This document shows, in pieces, positions 1-9,800 of a stretch of 64,000 bases of DNA. Below the pieces are notes generated by a model, which did no database searches, was not told the origin of the DNA, and was given only the letters and a program-made list of their open reading frames with translations. The DNA lies in the NCBI RefSeq assembly GCF_024623785.1, contig NZ_JANKBZ010000001.1, positions 682,001 to 746,000 of the forward strand, given 5' to 3'. Each line of letters opens with the position of its first letter. Position 1 is the first letter of the stretch. The DNA comes from Archangium lipolyticum. Its GTDB lineage: Bacteria; Myxococcota; Myxococcia; Myxococcales; Myxococcaceae. Both the position numbers and the translations under genes were made by a program.

Positions 1-2
1 AG

Positions 3-659
3 TTCGGCCCGCTGGTGGGAGGCCTCACCAATGGGCGGGAGGGCGGTCTCACGCCGCTCGGAGTGGAAGCGGTCCGGAGGATGATCCAGCTCGGCATCCT
101 CATCGACGTGGCCCACGCCAGCGACAAGGCGATCGAGGACGTGCTCGCCATCACCGAGCCCGCGGGCGTGCCGATCCTCTACTCACACACCGGAGCGGGA
201 TGGGCCGAGACGCGCTGCCTGAGCACGCCGCTCGCCCAGCGGATCGGCCGGAGCGGAGGACTGATCGGAATCGGACTCTTCCGCTCTCCATTCCAGGAGG
301 TCCCCCTCACCGAGCGCTGGGAGGGCTTCCAGCCGGGGACCTGTGATGACGACGTCGCGCACTGGCTCCACTACGTCCGGCACACGAGCCCCGAGGCCGT
401 CATGCTCGGCAGCGACTTCAGCAGCGTCATCCTCCGCGCCAGCCCGGGAGGCGCCTGCGCGCGCGGCATGCGCCACGCGGGAGATCTGCCCGCGCTGTTC
501 GCCGCGCTGGAGGCCCGTGGCATCACGCGCGACAACCTCGACAGCTCGGGAGAACGGGTGCTGCGTCTGCTCGAAGCAGTCGAGGTCCGCTCAGACCCCG
601 GGGTCCGTCAGTCGGCCCGGAAACTTTCTCCGCCACGGGACGACCTCTTCCCCGATTGA
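3..659 (+). CDS. Membrane dipeptidase family protein (peptidase M19), 5' truncated by window edge
   Basis: The reading frame is open to the left edge, so the N-terminus lies outside. The visible part resembles the C-terminal half of zinc-dependent renal dipeptidases (M19), which cleave dipeptides including D-amino-acid ones. Family-like signatures are GLTPLG near the visible start, the ILIDVAHAS strand, a metal-ligand-type His in YSHTGAG, and MLGSDF near the C-terminus, where family members usually have a GSDFDG-like motif. The usual C-terminal NLLRV-type helix appears as ERVLRLLEAV. A short basic tail follows. An in-frame GTG at 15 exists but falls inside the conserved domain, so it is not the start. 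Confidence 0.8.
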   Translation, partial: FGPLVGGLTNGREGGLTPLGVEAVRRMIQLGILIDVAHASDKAIEDVLAITEPAGVPILYSHTGAGWAETRCLSTPLAQRIGRSGGLIGIGLFRSPFQEVPLTERWEGFQPGTCDDDVAHWLHYVRHTSPEAVMLGSDFSSVILRASPGGACARGMRHAGDLPALFAALEARGITRDNLDSSGERVLRLLEAVEVRSDPGVRQSARKLSPPRDDLFPD

Positions 660-778
660 GGAAAAGACCCATGACACGGTGTGGCATATGATCGCCGGGT
701 CCCTCCCCACCCCGGTGTACATCGCCAGCCGGGAAGCGCTGCTTGCTTCCAGGGATCGGCTGCCCTAACTGGCCCGCC

Positions 779-1225
779 ATGCTCGCTCACTCGGTCGTGA
801 ATGGAACCAGGACCTGGACCACCCCGAACGGGGAGCAGCAGCTCTGGACACCCGCGCCTCACGTCATCGTGACGAAGTTCCAGGGCGCGATGTACGACGC
901 CCACCTCGCCCACCTCGCCATGGTGACCATCGAGGGGCTGGTCGCCTCCCAACCCAAGATGGACATCTTCCACGACTGGGAGGGCATGGAGCTCTACGCG
1001 ACCGAGGCGCGCACGCTGATGACGGATCGCGCCGTGCCGCTCGCGCCCCGGATCAACTCGCTCGGCGTGCTGTTCGGCTCGAAGGTGGTCCGGATGGGCG
1101 TGTCGATGGCCAGCCTCAAGCTGGGCGGCATCTCCCTGTACAAGAGCCGCGAGGACTTCGAGCAGGCCGTGCGCCAGGCCGTGGAGTCCAAGCCCGGCAC
1201 GTTCAAGCCGAAACCACGGGAGTGA
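779..1225 (+). CDS. STAS/SpoIIAA-like domain protein
   Basis: A 148-residue soluble protein. The central HDWEGMELYATEAR segment, followed by an alternating strand-helix pattern and the MGVSMASLKLGG stretch, matches myxobacterial proteins annotated as STAS/SEC14-like (SpoIIAA fold). I infer the fold from pattern memory only. It has no transmembrane segment or signal peptide. The frame extends upstream to a non-ATG codon at 743; I prefer the ATG at 779, which removes an unlikely Pro/Cys-rich leader. It lies about 120 bp after the dipeptidase and converges on the minus-strand yfa-type operon. Its partner is unknown. Confidence 0.6.
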   Translation: MLAHSVVNGTRTWTTPNGEQQLWTPAPHVIVTKFQGAMYDAHLAHLAMVTIEGLVASQPKMDIFHDWEGMELYATEARTLMTDRAVPLAPRINSLGVLFGSKVVRMGVSMASLKLGGISLYKSREDFEQAVRQAVESKPGTFKPKPRE

Positions 1226-1241
1226 GCGCCCAAGAGGAGCG

Positions 1242-3470
1242 CTACCCGCCCTCCCCACCACGGCCATAGGCCTGGTCGAGGATGCGCTCGGCGCCGAGGC
1301 CACTCGACTTCGCCGCCTCCACGTCGAGCCCCTCTCCGTGCCCCTCGCCCCGCCCCTCGAACGAGACCTGCCCGTCCTCGAAGACGGCGGTGCGTGGGCA
1401 GGAGGGCAGCTTCAGCGCGGAGCGCAACACCTCGCAGGGTTGGGACTCGGCGGCATCGAACACCGCGCCGTCCTCGCGCTTCGTGCGCACGTAGTGCACG
1501 CGGCCGTCCGCGAAGCGTACGGATGTCACCCCACGCCCCAACAGGGACTCCACCCGCGAGCGCGGGCGAGACTCGCGCCACGGCTCCTGTCCTCCTCGGG
1601 AGAACAGCAGCCACTCGCGCCAGCGGAGCGGAGCTGCCTGGAGCGCCCGCTCCTCCTCGGGCCGCACGCGCACGGTTCCGAGGAAGGCCTGGCAGTGCGT
1701 CGTATCGCAGACCGGACGGCCCGGGTGCCTGCTGCCCGCGTGCCGCTCGTTGTGCGCCGCCACGCGCGCGAGCGCCACCCTCGCCTCACCCTGGAGTGAT
1801 GCGTCCTCCGCCGCCACGACTCCCGCCGTGTATTGCAGGCGCGTGGTGCGGAAGACGAAGTCCGAGCCCCGCCGCGCCTTGAGGGCATTCGGGCCGATGG
1901 GGACTCCGGCGGGCGGCGTGTAGGGCGGCGGACGGGACTCCGTGAAGATGCCGGCGTAGTCGCGGCCGGCCGGCGCGTCGGGGAAGCGCACCCGCCAGGG
2001 GCTCCCCAGGCACACCGCCGCACCCTTCGACACGAGCGGCGCCAACTTCGTGAAGCCCTCGAGGATGGTTCGCGGGGTGCCTCCTTCCAGGGAGAAGCCG
2101 GCTCCCTGGCACCGCGCCTCGAGGCTCTCCGGCGGCACCAGCCCCAGCACCTGCACCCGCGCGGCCTCCAGCCCGCTCCGCTTCTTCCGGACCTTCGCCA
2201 GCACCGCGGGCACCTCGTCCGCGAAGGCGCGCGGCATCCTCCCCGGCCTCACCACCACCGCCACCAGATCCTCGTCCACCGCGACGATCCACCCGAGCCT
2301 CGGCCGGCTGTCCGCGTCCCGCACCGTACCCGTCTTCGTCGCCATGCCCGCGTAGTCCTTCGACGCCGGCAGCTCCGACAGCGTCCCGCGCGCGACGTTG
2401 TCGGCCAGCACCGCCATCAGGTCGGGCCTCGCCTCGGCCAGCAGCCGGTACGCCTGGGCCAGGCCCCAGGGCGAGAGGCGCAGCGTGGCGCGCAGCCCGA
2501 TGGCGTCCGCCATGTCCAGGGGCTGGCTGGACAGGCCCACCGCGGTCAGCACCGCGCCCCAGGAACCGAAGCCCTTCGGCGCGCTCCCCTGCTCCTCCCA
2601 GTCCAGGAAGTACCCGTTGCACGAGCGCAACAGCGCCGTCCTCACGTCCACCTTCCCGGGCAACCGCTCGCCACAGGCCCACTCCGCGACTTCTCTTCGC
2701 ACGGAGAGCACCGGTGGTGGCACGACGCTCCCCGCCACCACGAAGGGCTTCAACGTCGAGCCGTACGGCATGGCCCGCTGGATGTCGCCCTCGGCGAACA
2801 GCACCTCGCCCGAGTGGCGGCTGAGCACCACCGTCGCGCTGGCCGCCGCCTCCACCGACACGCCCACCAGTTCGTCCACGGACAGCGGCACCGCCCAGCG
2901 CGCCCCGTCCTGGCACTGCCTCAACCGGCGCGTGAGGGCCTTCGGAAAGCCCGCGTCCTCGTTCAGCACGCGCGCCAGCGCCCGGCGGGCCCGCGGCGTA
3001 TCCACATCCGGATTGCGCGCCAGCTCCACCGAGGCGTTCGCCAGCGACTGGTAGGGCGCATCCCTCCACTCGGCCAGCTCGCCGCTCACCGCGAGCGAGA
3101 ATGCCTCGTGGAACAGCCGGTCCTCCGCCGAGGCCGGACACGCCCACCACAGCAACTGGTGCGCCAGCTCGTGCCGGAGCGCCACGAGCAGCCGCGCATC
3201 CAACACCCCGGGCGAGCCCTGCCGCAGCTCCACCACGCCTGGCCGGCCCTGCCCGTTGCGCGAGGGCAGCATCGCCTCGCCGCGTTGCAGGGAGATGTTT
3301 CCCGGTGCCCGGCCAGGCACACCACCGGCCTCGGCCACGTAGCGCGCCTCCAGCGCCTTCCACGCGGCCTCGGCCTCGGAGCGCAGCTGCGACTCCGGCG
3401 TCACGTCTCCCCTGGTGAGGAAGACGGGGGTGGCCGCCAGCATGGCGACCGTCACGGCGGCCCACCCCAT
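1242..3470 (-). CDS. yfaQ: DUF2300/YfaQ-like secreted protein with penicillin-binding-type transpeptidase motifs, HExxH and SpoIID-like region
   Basis: Last gene of the alpha-2-macroglobulin operon, 742 residues, starting 7 bp after the preceding stop. An N-terminal hydrophobic segment (residues 3-20) suggests export. Three motif blocks are visible. HELAH at 100-104, with a nearby Glu-containing helix (FHEAF), looks like a zinc metallopeptidase helix. STLK at 238-241, SCN at 283-285 and KTGT at 379-382 appear in the order and spacing of the SxxK, SxN and KTG active-site motifs of penicillin-binding transpeptidases and serine beta-lactamases. A region around 540-600 with YTAGVVAAED and ALARVAAHN resembles SpoIID/LytB. 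The role, by context, is periplasmic peptidoglycan work alongside the macroglobulin. Assignment to the YfaQ/DUF2300 slot rests mainly on gene order; the catalytic reading is inference. Confidence 0.7.
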   Translation of the reverse strand: MGWAAVTVAMLAATPVFLTRGDVTPESQLRSEAEAAWKALEARYVAEAGGVPGRAPGNISLQRGEAMLPSRNGQGRPGVVELRQGSPGVLDARLLVALRHELAHQLLWWACPASAEDRLFHEAFSLAVSGELAEWRDAPYQSLANASVELARNPDVDTPRARRALARVLNEDAGFPKALTRRLRQCQDGARWAVPLSVDELVGVSVEAAASATVVLSRHSGEVLFAEGDIQRAMPYGSTLKPFVVAGSVVPPPVLSVRREVAEWACGERLPGKVDVRTALLRSCNGYFLDWEEQGSAPKGFGSWGAVLTAVGLSSQPLDMADAIGLRATLRLSPWGLAQAYRLLAEARPDLMAVLADNVARGTLSELPASKDYAGMATKTGTVRDADSRPRLGWIVAVDEDLVAVVVRPGRMPRAFADEVPAVLAKVRKKRSGLEAARVQVLGLVPPESLEARCQGAGFSLEGGTPRTILEGFTKLAPLVSKGAAVCLGSPWRVRFPDAPAGRDYAGIFTESRPPPYTPPAGVPIGPNALKARRGSDFVFRTTRLQYTAGVVAAEDASLQGEARVALARVAAHNERHAGSRHPGRPVCDTTHCQAFLGTVRVRPEEERALQAAPLRWREWLLFSRGGQEPWRESRPRSRVESLLGRGVTSVRFADGRVHYVRTKREDGAVFDAAESQPCEVLRSALKLPSCPRTAVFEDGQVSFEGRGEGHGEGLDVEAAKSSGLGAERILDQAYGRGGEGG

Positions 3471-3477
3471 CACGGCC

Positions 3478-6400
3478 TCACCACTCGCTCTGGCCGACGT
3501 CGCCCGAGGTGCGCTGGGACGGCGCCACCTTCAGCACGTCCGCGCCCGTGCGGCCCCGGATGCTCGTCACGTACATGTCCTCGATGAAGGCCGGCGGCGC
3601 GGAGAAGGTGCCCGCGAACTGCGCCCGCATCACGTAGCCCACCGTGCGCGGACTGTCGCTCCACCACGTGGGCTCCTCGAAGAAGAACGTGGCGCGCTCG
3701 GGGCTCAGCGAGCGCCGCTTGAGGGCCTCGGGAGCCAGCGGCAGCGAGTGCGGCGGACCGCGGAACTCCTTGTCCTCCACCAGCGGCACGAAGCCCGCCG
3801 GCACCGCGTCCTCCAGCACGTAGTACGCCGAGCGCGCCCGGTTCTCCCCGCGCGCGTCCAACGTCAGCTCCACGTACACCTCCTCGCCCTGGCTGATACT
3901 GTCGCCCGCGTTGAGCCGCACCCGGCCGCCCTCGCGCAGCACGTAGTAGGCGCGTTGCAGGCTCATGCCCTGCTCCACGGGCTTCACGTCCGCCAGCGGC
4001 GTGGCCGCGACGGCCCGCAGCGTCGCCACGCCATCGAAGCCGCCCACGTCCACCGCGCGGGTCCCCGGCTCCAGCGTGGCCACCAGGCCCATGCCTCGCG
4101 GCGAGAAGCGCACCTGGCCCTTCGCGCCCTTCACCTCCGGCGGCGCCAGCTTGCGGAACTCCTTCGCGTCGCGCTCGATGAGCCACATCGAGTGCAGCAG
4201 CGCCGTGCTCCGATCGAAGGTGGACAGCCCCGGCTCGGTCAGCGCCTCCAACAACCGCCGGCGCGCCTTGCTCACGTCCATCTTCCCGAAGGACGCCGCG
4301 TGACCCAGGATGGCGGTGAGGCCCACCCGGCGCAGCGGATAGCGCCACATCGCCTCGCTCGGCGCGGGCATGTTGGCCAGCGTGACGAAGCCCTCGTTGC
4401 TCTGCGCCACCAGCTCGTCGATGCGGCCCTTGAGCGCGGCCTCCTTCATCACCCCGGCCCTCTCCGCGGCCAGCACCGACAGCGCCAGCGGGTACAGGTC
4501 CCCGGGCGAGGCCCGCTCCACCAACGCGCGCACCCGGGCCGCCTGCCGCTCGCCGTCCAGCCGCGCCAGCACATAGGCCCGCGTGGCATCCCACTCGAAG
4601 GGCATCTCCCCCTGGGCCTCCAGCCAGCGCATGCTCTCGGTGATGCGCGGATCGTTGCGGTCCACCAGCCCCGCCTCCACCGCGTACGCCAGCCCGTCCA
4701 GGGCGATCAGCGTCATGGGCACGTCCGCCGCGCTGTAGCCGCTGAACCAGGTGAAGCCGCCGCCCTTCACGGACATCTCCAGGATGCGGGCCGTGCCCTG
4801 CACCGCGCGGCTGCGCGCCTCGGCCAGCAGGCCCTGGCTGTCCGTGTCGAGCGACTCCAGCGAGCCCGACTTCTTCAGCGTCTGGTACAGCGCCACGTTG
4901 GGCACCGTGGTGGACACGAGCTGCTCCAGGCACCCGTACGGGTACGTCAGCAGCTCGCGCACGTTGGAGAGCGCCGCGTCCACCAGCGACGGCTGCAGCA
5001 CCAGCTCCACGTCGGAGAGGGCCGCGCTCGGGGCCGCGGGCAGGGACAGCTCGCCGCCGCCCCACTGCGACACCTTCACCGGATCCGCCAGCACCGCCGG
5101 CCGCACCGCCACCGTGCGCCTGTCCCGCAGCGGCTCCTTGCCCCCCAGCACCTCCACCGCCAGCTCGGCCGGGCCGGAGCGCTGGGCCTTCAGCGTGATG
5201 GGCAGCACCTGCTCGCCGCCCTGCCCCAGCTCCACCTTCTGCTTCGCCTCGGCGGACTCGAGCACCCCCGCCGCCGCGAGCCGCACGTCCAGCACCTGGC
5301 TTCCCTTGGCCGCCGCACCGGCCGACAGGCGCACCGACGCGAGCGCCTCGTCTCCCTGGCGGAGGAACTGCGGCAGCGCCGCGTACAGGTTGAGCCCGCC
5401 GCGCGTGGCGAACTCGGCCGTGGACTCGCCGAAGCGGCCCGAGGTGTCCGCCGCCACGCCCGTCACCACCCAGAGCGTCTGGTTGGCCGGCAGCTTGAAG
5501 CGCACCGTGGCCCGGCCGTCCCGGTCCGTCACCACATTGGGGCTCCAGTACGCGGTGTCGCGCTCCAGATCCTTCGCCTGCCGCGTGGGCGGCTTGATGG
5601 AGGCGAAGGCATGATCCGGCAGCCCCGCCATCTTCCGCGCGAGCACCTCGCCATAGCCGTAGCCCTGGAACTCGGAGGAGAAGAAGGTGGCCACGTTGTC
5701 GCGGCCCGGCGGGTAGAAGAAGTCCAGCACCTTGGGGCGGAACTCGTTCTGGATGGCGTAGACGGCCTTGTCCACCACGCCCACCGAGAGCTGCGCCACC
5801 ACGCCCTGGCCCTCGTGGTTCGTCACCCGGACGTCGATGACCTGCTCGGTGAGCGGCGTGGCCTCGGCGCGCCGCGGCTGAAGCGTCACGGTGAGGGTGC
5901 GCTCGGCGGGGATGATGCGGAAGCCCACCATGCGCTCCTCCCAGCGGCCCGCGGCCGTCGGGTACGCCACCGACGCATACACCGCGCTGCCGAAGCGCTT
6001 CTCCACCTCGAAGGAGTGCACCAGCGTGCGGCCCTTCAGCTCCACCAGCTGCGTGCCGTACACCCCCGCGCCCGAGAGCGTCACCCACACCGGGCCCGCA
6101 TCCGCGCCACCCGGGCCCCAGCTGTCCGGGAGCAGCGCCACGAGCTGCGCCGAATCCCCCGGCGTCAGCGTGCCGGAGAGCGACGCCAGCGTCAGGTTGG
6201 GCACCCGGGCCACCGGCTCGTCGGCGTCGCCGATGACGAGCGTCTGGTCCTCGCCCGTCCAGGCCTGTCCGCCCTTGTCCTTCACCGTGACACGGGCCAG
6301 CACCGCGCCCGCGTCCGAGGTGGGCACCTTCTCGCGGTGCACGCCATCGGCGCCCGTGGTGAAGCTCCGCTTGCCCAGGCTCTTCTCCGTGCCATCGGCC

Positions 6401-8196
6401 TTGCGGAGCACGAACTCCACCTCACCCGGCGTGGCGCCGTAGGGCTTGCCGCCCAGCGTGGTGGCGCGGATGTTCAACGTCGCCTCGGAGCCCTTCTTCA
6501 CCACCGCCGCCGAGTAGCGCGTGGTCCCCAGCACCTCCACCTTGGACAGGAAGAAGGCGGCGCTCGCGTTGGCGAACGTCTCCTGGTCATCCCGCGCGCG
6601 CACGGTGAGCGTGTAGCGGTACGGCAGGCGATCCTCGCCCGGCTTGAGCGCGGGCACCGGAATCTCGATCTCCGCCTCGCCATTGGCGTCGAAGGTCGCG
6701 GCGCTCGCCCAGGGATCCTCCTCCACTCCGCGCTGGGCCACCGTGGAGAACAGGCGCTCGGGGACGCTCAGCCTGCCCTCCGTGGTGGAGGCCGAGCCGT
6801 ACGTCACCGCGCTCCCCTGCCCGCCCATCCCCGCGTCATCCACCCAGGCCGGAGCGTCCAGCAGCGTGCGGTAGAGGAACACCTCGTACTTCGCGCCCGC
6901 GGGCACTCCACCCGCGTACCGGCGCGCCCGCACCGTGGCCCGCACCGTCTCGCCCGGCACCACCGTCTCCTTCTCCGGTTGCAGCTCCAGGTAGAAGGTG
7001 GGCTTCACGTAGTCCTGCACGCGCGCCTCGCCCTGGTGCGGCCGCGAGTCCAACTCGGCCATCACGCGCAGCACGCCGGTGCCCAGGTCCTCCGGCACCG
7101 ACATGGTGCCATTGAAGCTGCCGAACTCGTCCACCCGCGCGCGCGTCTGCACCTCGCGGCCCTCGGCCGAGACGAGCTTCACCGCCACCTCGCGCCGCCG
7201 CGGCGTGAAGAGGCGCGCGAGGAAGCTGTCCGGCTGGCGTACCACGCCGCGGAACCTCACCTCGTCGCCCGGCTTGTAGATGGGCCTGTCGCTGTAGATG
7301 AACACGTCGGGCGCCACCGCCAGCGACGAGTAGAAGTCCGTGTCCACGATGGCGGTGTCCCCGCCCACCGTGGCCGTGGCGATGATGCGCGGCTCCTGGA
7401 CGGCCAGCGTCACCTCGCCCTTGTCATCCGTGGTGCCGGCCGGCCCCTTCCCCGAGGGCAGATACACCTGCACCTGCGCGCCCGAACGAGGCTTCTGATC
7501 CCTCCCCGCCACGCGCACCAGCACCTGCCCATCCGTCTGCTTGAGCTGCACGGTCAGGTCGGTGACGACGAGCACCACCTGCCCCTCCACGCGGCCCTGG
7601 ACGAGCTGGAGGATGTACATGCCGGCGGGCAGCGGCGGGAGCGTCACGCGGCGCTCCTCGTAGCCGCTCGAGTAATAGGAGGTGTCGAAGCCCGGGACGC
7701 TGAACTCGCGATCGGAGCCACCGAGATCCAGGTTCAGCCACTGGCTGCGCACCACGGAGAAGCCGACGGGCACGCCCACGAGCTTCTCGGGGCCCTCGGA
7801 CACGCGGGCCAGCGGGCGGCCCGGAGGCGGGGGCGGACGCGAGGGCAATCCCGGCGCCACGGCCTTGCGGAAGTCCTCGTTGAGGGCGAACAGCAGGAAC
7901 GAGCCCGGCGAGTGCGCGGCGTTGAGGCCGCGGCTGAGCGCGTTGCCGGGGTTCGCCAGGGTGGGGGGCTGCTGATAGGCGCGCCGGATCTCTCCCTGCG
8001 CGCGGATGAAGAAGTCGACGTCCGAGGGCTTGAGGACCCGCAGCTCGACGGGCCCCTTGGTCTCGAAGGCCACGTCCACGGCCACGGGCTCGTCGCTGCC
8101 GTAGGCACGGGGAACGGTGATGTAGAGCGGCTTGGCCGCCGCCACGCTGGCGGACACCAGCGCGGCCAGTACCGCGATGCGAGCGGAGAACCTCAT
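3478..8196 (-). CDS. yfaS: Bacterial alpha-2-macroglobulin (YfaS/MagD-type operon context) with thioester motif
   Basis: 1572 residues with a cleavable-looking signal peptide (about 1-21, ending SVAAA). It is a broad protease-trapping protein expected in the periplasm. Evidence: the MG2-type signature SDRPIYKPGDEV near residue 303, many tandem Ig-like macroglobulin domains, and the thioester-type motif GCLEQ with Cys1089 at the start of an alpha-helical thioester domain (about 1075-1350). There is no lipobox Cys, so membrane anchoring is not evident. The start overlaps the upstream stop as ATGA (8193-8196), implying translational coupling. The operon layout is that of macroglobulins that, as I recall, usually lack CxEQ, so the intact CLEQ is noteworthy. 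Family identity is very secure. Confidence 0.95.
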   Translation of the reverse strand: MRFSARIAVLAALVSASVAAAKPLYITVPRAYGSDEPVAVDVAFETKGPVELRVLKPSDVDFFIRAQGEIRRAYQQPPTLANPGNALSRGLNAAHSPGSFLLFALNEDFRKAVAPGLPSRPPPPPGRPLARVSEGPEKLVGVPVGFSVVRSQWLNLDLGGSDREFSVPGFDTSYYSSGYEERRVTLPPLPAGMYILQLVQGRVEGQVVLVVTDLTVQLKQTDGQVLVRVAGRDQKPRSGAQVQVYLPSGKGPAGTTDDKGEVTLAVQEPRIIATATVGGDTAIVDTDFYSSLAVAPDVFIYSDRPIYKPGDEVRFRGVVRQPDSFLARLFTPRRREVAVKLVSAEGREVQTRARVDEFGSFNGTMSVPEDLGTGVLRVMAELDSRPHQGEARVQDYVKPTFYLELQPEKETVVPGETVRATVRARRYAGGVPAGAKYEVFLYRTLLDAPAWVDDAGMGGQGSAVTYGSASTTEGRLSVPERLFSTVAQRGVEEDPWASAATFDANGEAEIEIPVPALKPGEDRLPYRYTLTVRARDDQETFANASAAFFLSKVEVLGTTRYSAAVVKKGSEATLNIRATTLGGKPYGATPGEVEFVLRKADGTEKSLGKRSFTTGADGVHREKVPTSDAGAVLARVTVKDKGGQAWTGEDQTLVIGDADEPVARVPNLTLASLSGTLTPGDSAQLVALLPDSWGPGGADAGPVWVTLSGAGVYGTQLVELKGRTLVHSFEVEKRFGSAVYASVAYPTAAGRWEERMVGFRIIPAERTLTVTLQPRRAEATPLTEQVIDVRVTNHEGQGVVAQLSVGVVDKAVYAIQNEFRPKVLDFFYPPGRDNVATFFSSEFQGYGYGEVLARKMAGLPDHAFASIKPPTRQAKDLERDTAYWSPNVVTDRDGRATVRFKLPANQTLWVVTGVAADTSGRFGESTAEFATRGGLNLYAALPQFLRQGDEALASVRLSAGAAAKGSQVLDVRLAAAGVLESAEAKQKVELGQGGEQVLPITLKAQRSGPAELAVEVLGGKEPLRDRRTVAVRPAVLADPVKVSQWGGGELSLPAAPSAALSDVELVLQPSLVDAALSNVRELLTYPYGCLEQLVSTTVPNVALYQTLKKSGSLESLDTDSQGLLAEARSRAVQGTARILEMSVKGGGFTWFSGYSAADVPMTLIALDGLAYAVEAGLVDRNDPRITESMRWLEAQGEMPFEWDATRAYVLARLDGERQAARVRALVERASPGDLYPLALSVLAAERAGVMKEAALKGRIDELVAQSNEGFVTLANMPAPSEAMWRYPLRRVGLTAILGHAASFGKMDVSKARRRLLEALTEPGLSTFDRSTALLHSMWLIERDAKEFRKLAPPEVKGAKGQVRFSPRGMGLVATLEPGTRAVDVGGFDGVATLRAVAATPLADVKPVEQGMSLQRAYYVLREGGRVRLNAGDSISQGEEVYVELTLDARGENRARSAYYVLEDAVPAGFVPLVEDKEFRGPPHSLPLAPEALKRRSLSPERATFFFEEPTWWSDSPRTVGYVMRAQFAGTFSAPPAFIEDMYVTSIRGRTGADVLKVAPSQRTSGDVGQSEW

Positions 8197-9800
8197 GACC
8201 CGAACCCTCCCGGAACCAGCTTGTTGCCATCCACCGTGCCGCGCAGGCCGATGTACGGCAGCGTCTCCAATTCACGCCGCGCGGACTCGATCTCCGGCGG
8301 GGCCGCCTTCGGCCGCGGCTTCTGCGAATCCGTCTGGAGCTGCGACCAATAACCATCCGTCATCAGCGTCCCGAGCAGCCGTCCGGTGTGGACGCCGAAG
8401 GACACCGAGCCCTGCGCGCGCAGCCCCTGCACCACCGGCGCGGCCGCGTTGAGCATGTTGGGGCCCTGGCCCTCGCAGGCCCGGCGCACCCGCGCGAGCA
8501 CGTCCGGCGTCGAGGCCAGCACGTGGTGGCCGCACAGCGTCGCGGTCTCCATCTTGTTGGGCCCGGAGAAGAGCTGCGCGAGCGCCTCGGCGTCCTCGGG
8601 CTGGCCCCACAGCAGGGCCACCTCGGAGGGCAGGTTCGCATCACCCCGGGGCGTCCACATCATCGCCACCTGACGCGTGCGCAGCGCCCCCACGCCACCC
8701 TTGCCGGACCAGAAGGCCTTGAGGGTGTTCGTATCCAACTTCTCGGGCAGCTTGAGCTGGAGCGCGAGCAGCACCGGTGTCTCCTCGGGGACGAGCTTCA
8801 GCAGCGACTCGGAGAACGGCGCGCTGTCCAACCGGGGCTCATCCGCGACGGGCCCGGAGATGCCACGGCCCACCAGCCGGTTGCCCTCGACGGCGAACTG
8901 CAGCCGGATGCCGTTGGCCACACCCACCACGTGCGTGAGCAGCTGCACCTCGCGGCCGAGCGACTCGGGAGCGAAGCCCAGCTCCATGTCCACGTCCTGC
9001 GGCGCCTCGAGACGCAGGTGCGGCTCGCACAGGCCCTGGAGCACCACCGCCGGGTGCCGGGCGAACACCATCCGGTTGTCCGTGCGCGCGACCCACAACC
9101 CCTGCTCGGCCACGAGCCAGCGCTCCAACCGGAAGCCCTCCGAGGGCACCTCACCCTCTTCACCCGGGCACGCGTCGGCCGTCATCTCGGCCCGGCGGAC
9201 CACGTTGTGCATCGACTCGAAGGCGGCCACGGCGGCGTTGCCGGGCTCGGGGACGATGATGGCGGGAGTGCCCGCGCGGGTCTCACCGGAGAACCACACC
9301 ACGCGGAACGGCGCGGCCAGCAGCTGCCCGGCCATGACGTCGAACACGGCGCCCTTGAAGGAGGCGCCCAGATCCTCGCCCCGGGTGTCGAGGAACGCGG
9401 CCCAGCCGCCCACGAAGCCCTTGCCGAGCGGCTTCTGGAGCTCGTCCTTCAGCCACGCGTTGCCGGTGAGCGCCTCGCGCACCTTGCCCGGCGAGTAGAC
9501 GTCCACCCAGAAGGCGGGGGCGACGGGCTCGGAGGGCACCTCCATCTTCACCGGCTTGTCGGGCGCGGGAGGCAGCGCCTGGAGGACGGAGCCCGTGGAG
9601 GAGCCCGTCCCGCTGGACGCGGTGGGGCCGCTGGCGCCGGGGCCCGTCGAGGGACCGGAGCGACGGCCGATGACATAGGCACCTGCGGCCACCGCGACGA
9701 GCGCGGCGACGCCCACGCCCACGAGGACGGCCCGGGGAGGTCCGCCCCGGGGAGGCGGTGCCGGGGGCGGAGCGCCCGGCGGAGACGAGGGAGGGTTCAT
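8193..9800 (-). CDS. yfaA: DUF2138/YfaA-like membrane-anchored protein
   Basis: 535 residues starting at the ATG that overlaps the upstream stop (tcat at 9797-9800, read as ATGA). It has a Pro-rich cytoplasmic-looking N-terminus (about 1-24), one transmembrane helix (about 25-45), a Ser/Gly/Thr-rich linker, then a large presumably periplasmic domain with WVDVYSPGKVREAL and LPYIGLRG. E. coli YfaA (DUF2138) occupies the same place beside the macroglobulin and is of similar size. No catalytic motif is visible. The function is unknown; it is probably a scaffold or partner of the macroglobulin. It ends by overlapping the start of the macroglobulin gene, so the two are likely co-translated. Confidence 0.75.
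   Translation of the reverse strand: MNPPSSPPGAPPPAPPPRGGPPRAVLVGVGVAALVAVAAGAYVIGRRSGPSTGPGASGPTASSGTGSSTGSVLQALPPAPDKPVKMEVPSEPVAPAFWVDVYSPGKVREALTGNAWLKDELQKPLGKGFVGGWAAFLDTRGEDLGASFKGAVFDVMAGQLLAAPFRVVWFSGETRAGTPAIIVPEPGNAAVAAFESMHNVVRRAEMTADACPGEEGEVPSEGFRLERWLVAEQGLWVARTDNRMVFARHPAVVLQGLCEPHLRLEAPQDVDMELGFAPESLGREVQLLTHVVGVANGIRLQFAVEGNRLVGRGISGPVADEPRLDSAPFSESLLKLVPEETPVLLALQLKLPEKLDTNTLKAFWSGKGGVGALRTRQVAMMWTPRGDANLPSEVALLWGQPEDAEALAQLFSGPNKMETATLCGHHVLASTPDVLARVRRACEGQGPNMLNAAAPVVQGLRAQGSVSFGVHTGRLLGTLMTDGYWSQLQTDSQKPRPKAAPPEIESARRELETLPYIGLRGTVDGNKLVPGGFGS

Noticed and set aside
3415-8352. Plus-strand open frame of 1645 codons opposite the macroglobulin gene
   Set aside because: It is antisense to a secure gene and is rich in Arg, His and Gln, the composition expected from a high-GC shadow frame. 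No domain motif is present.
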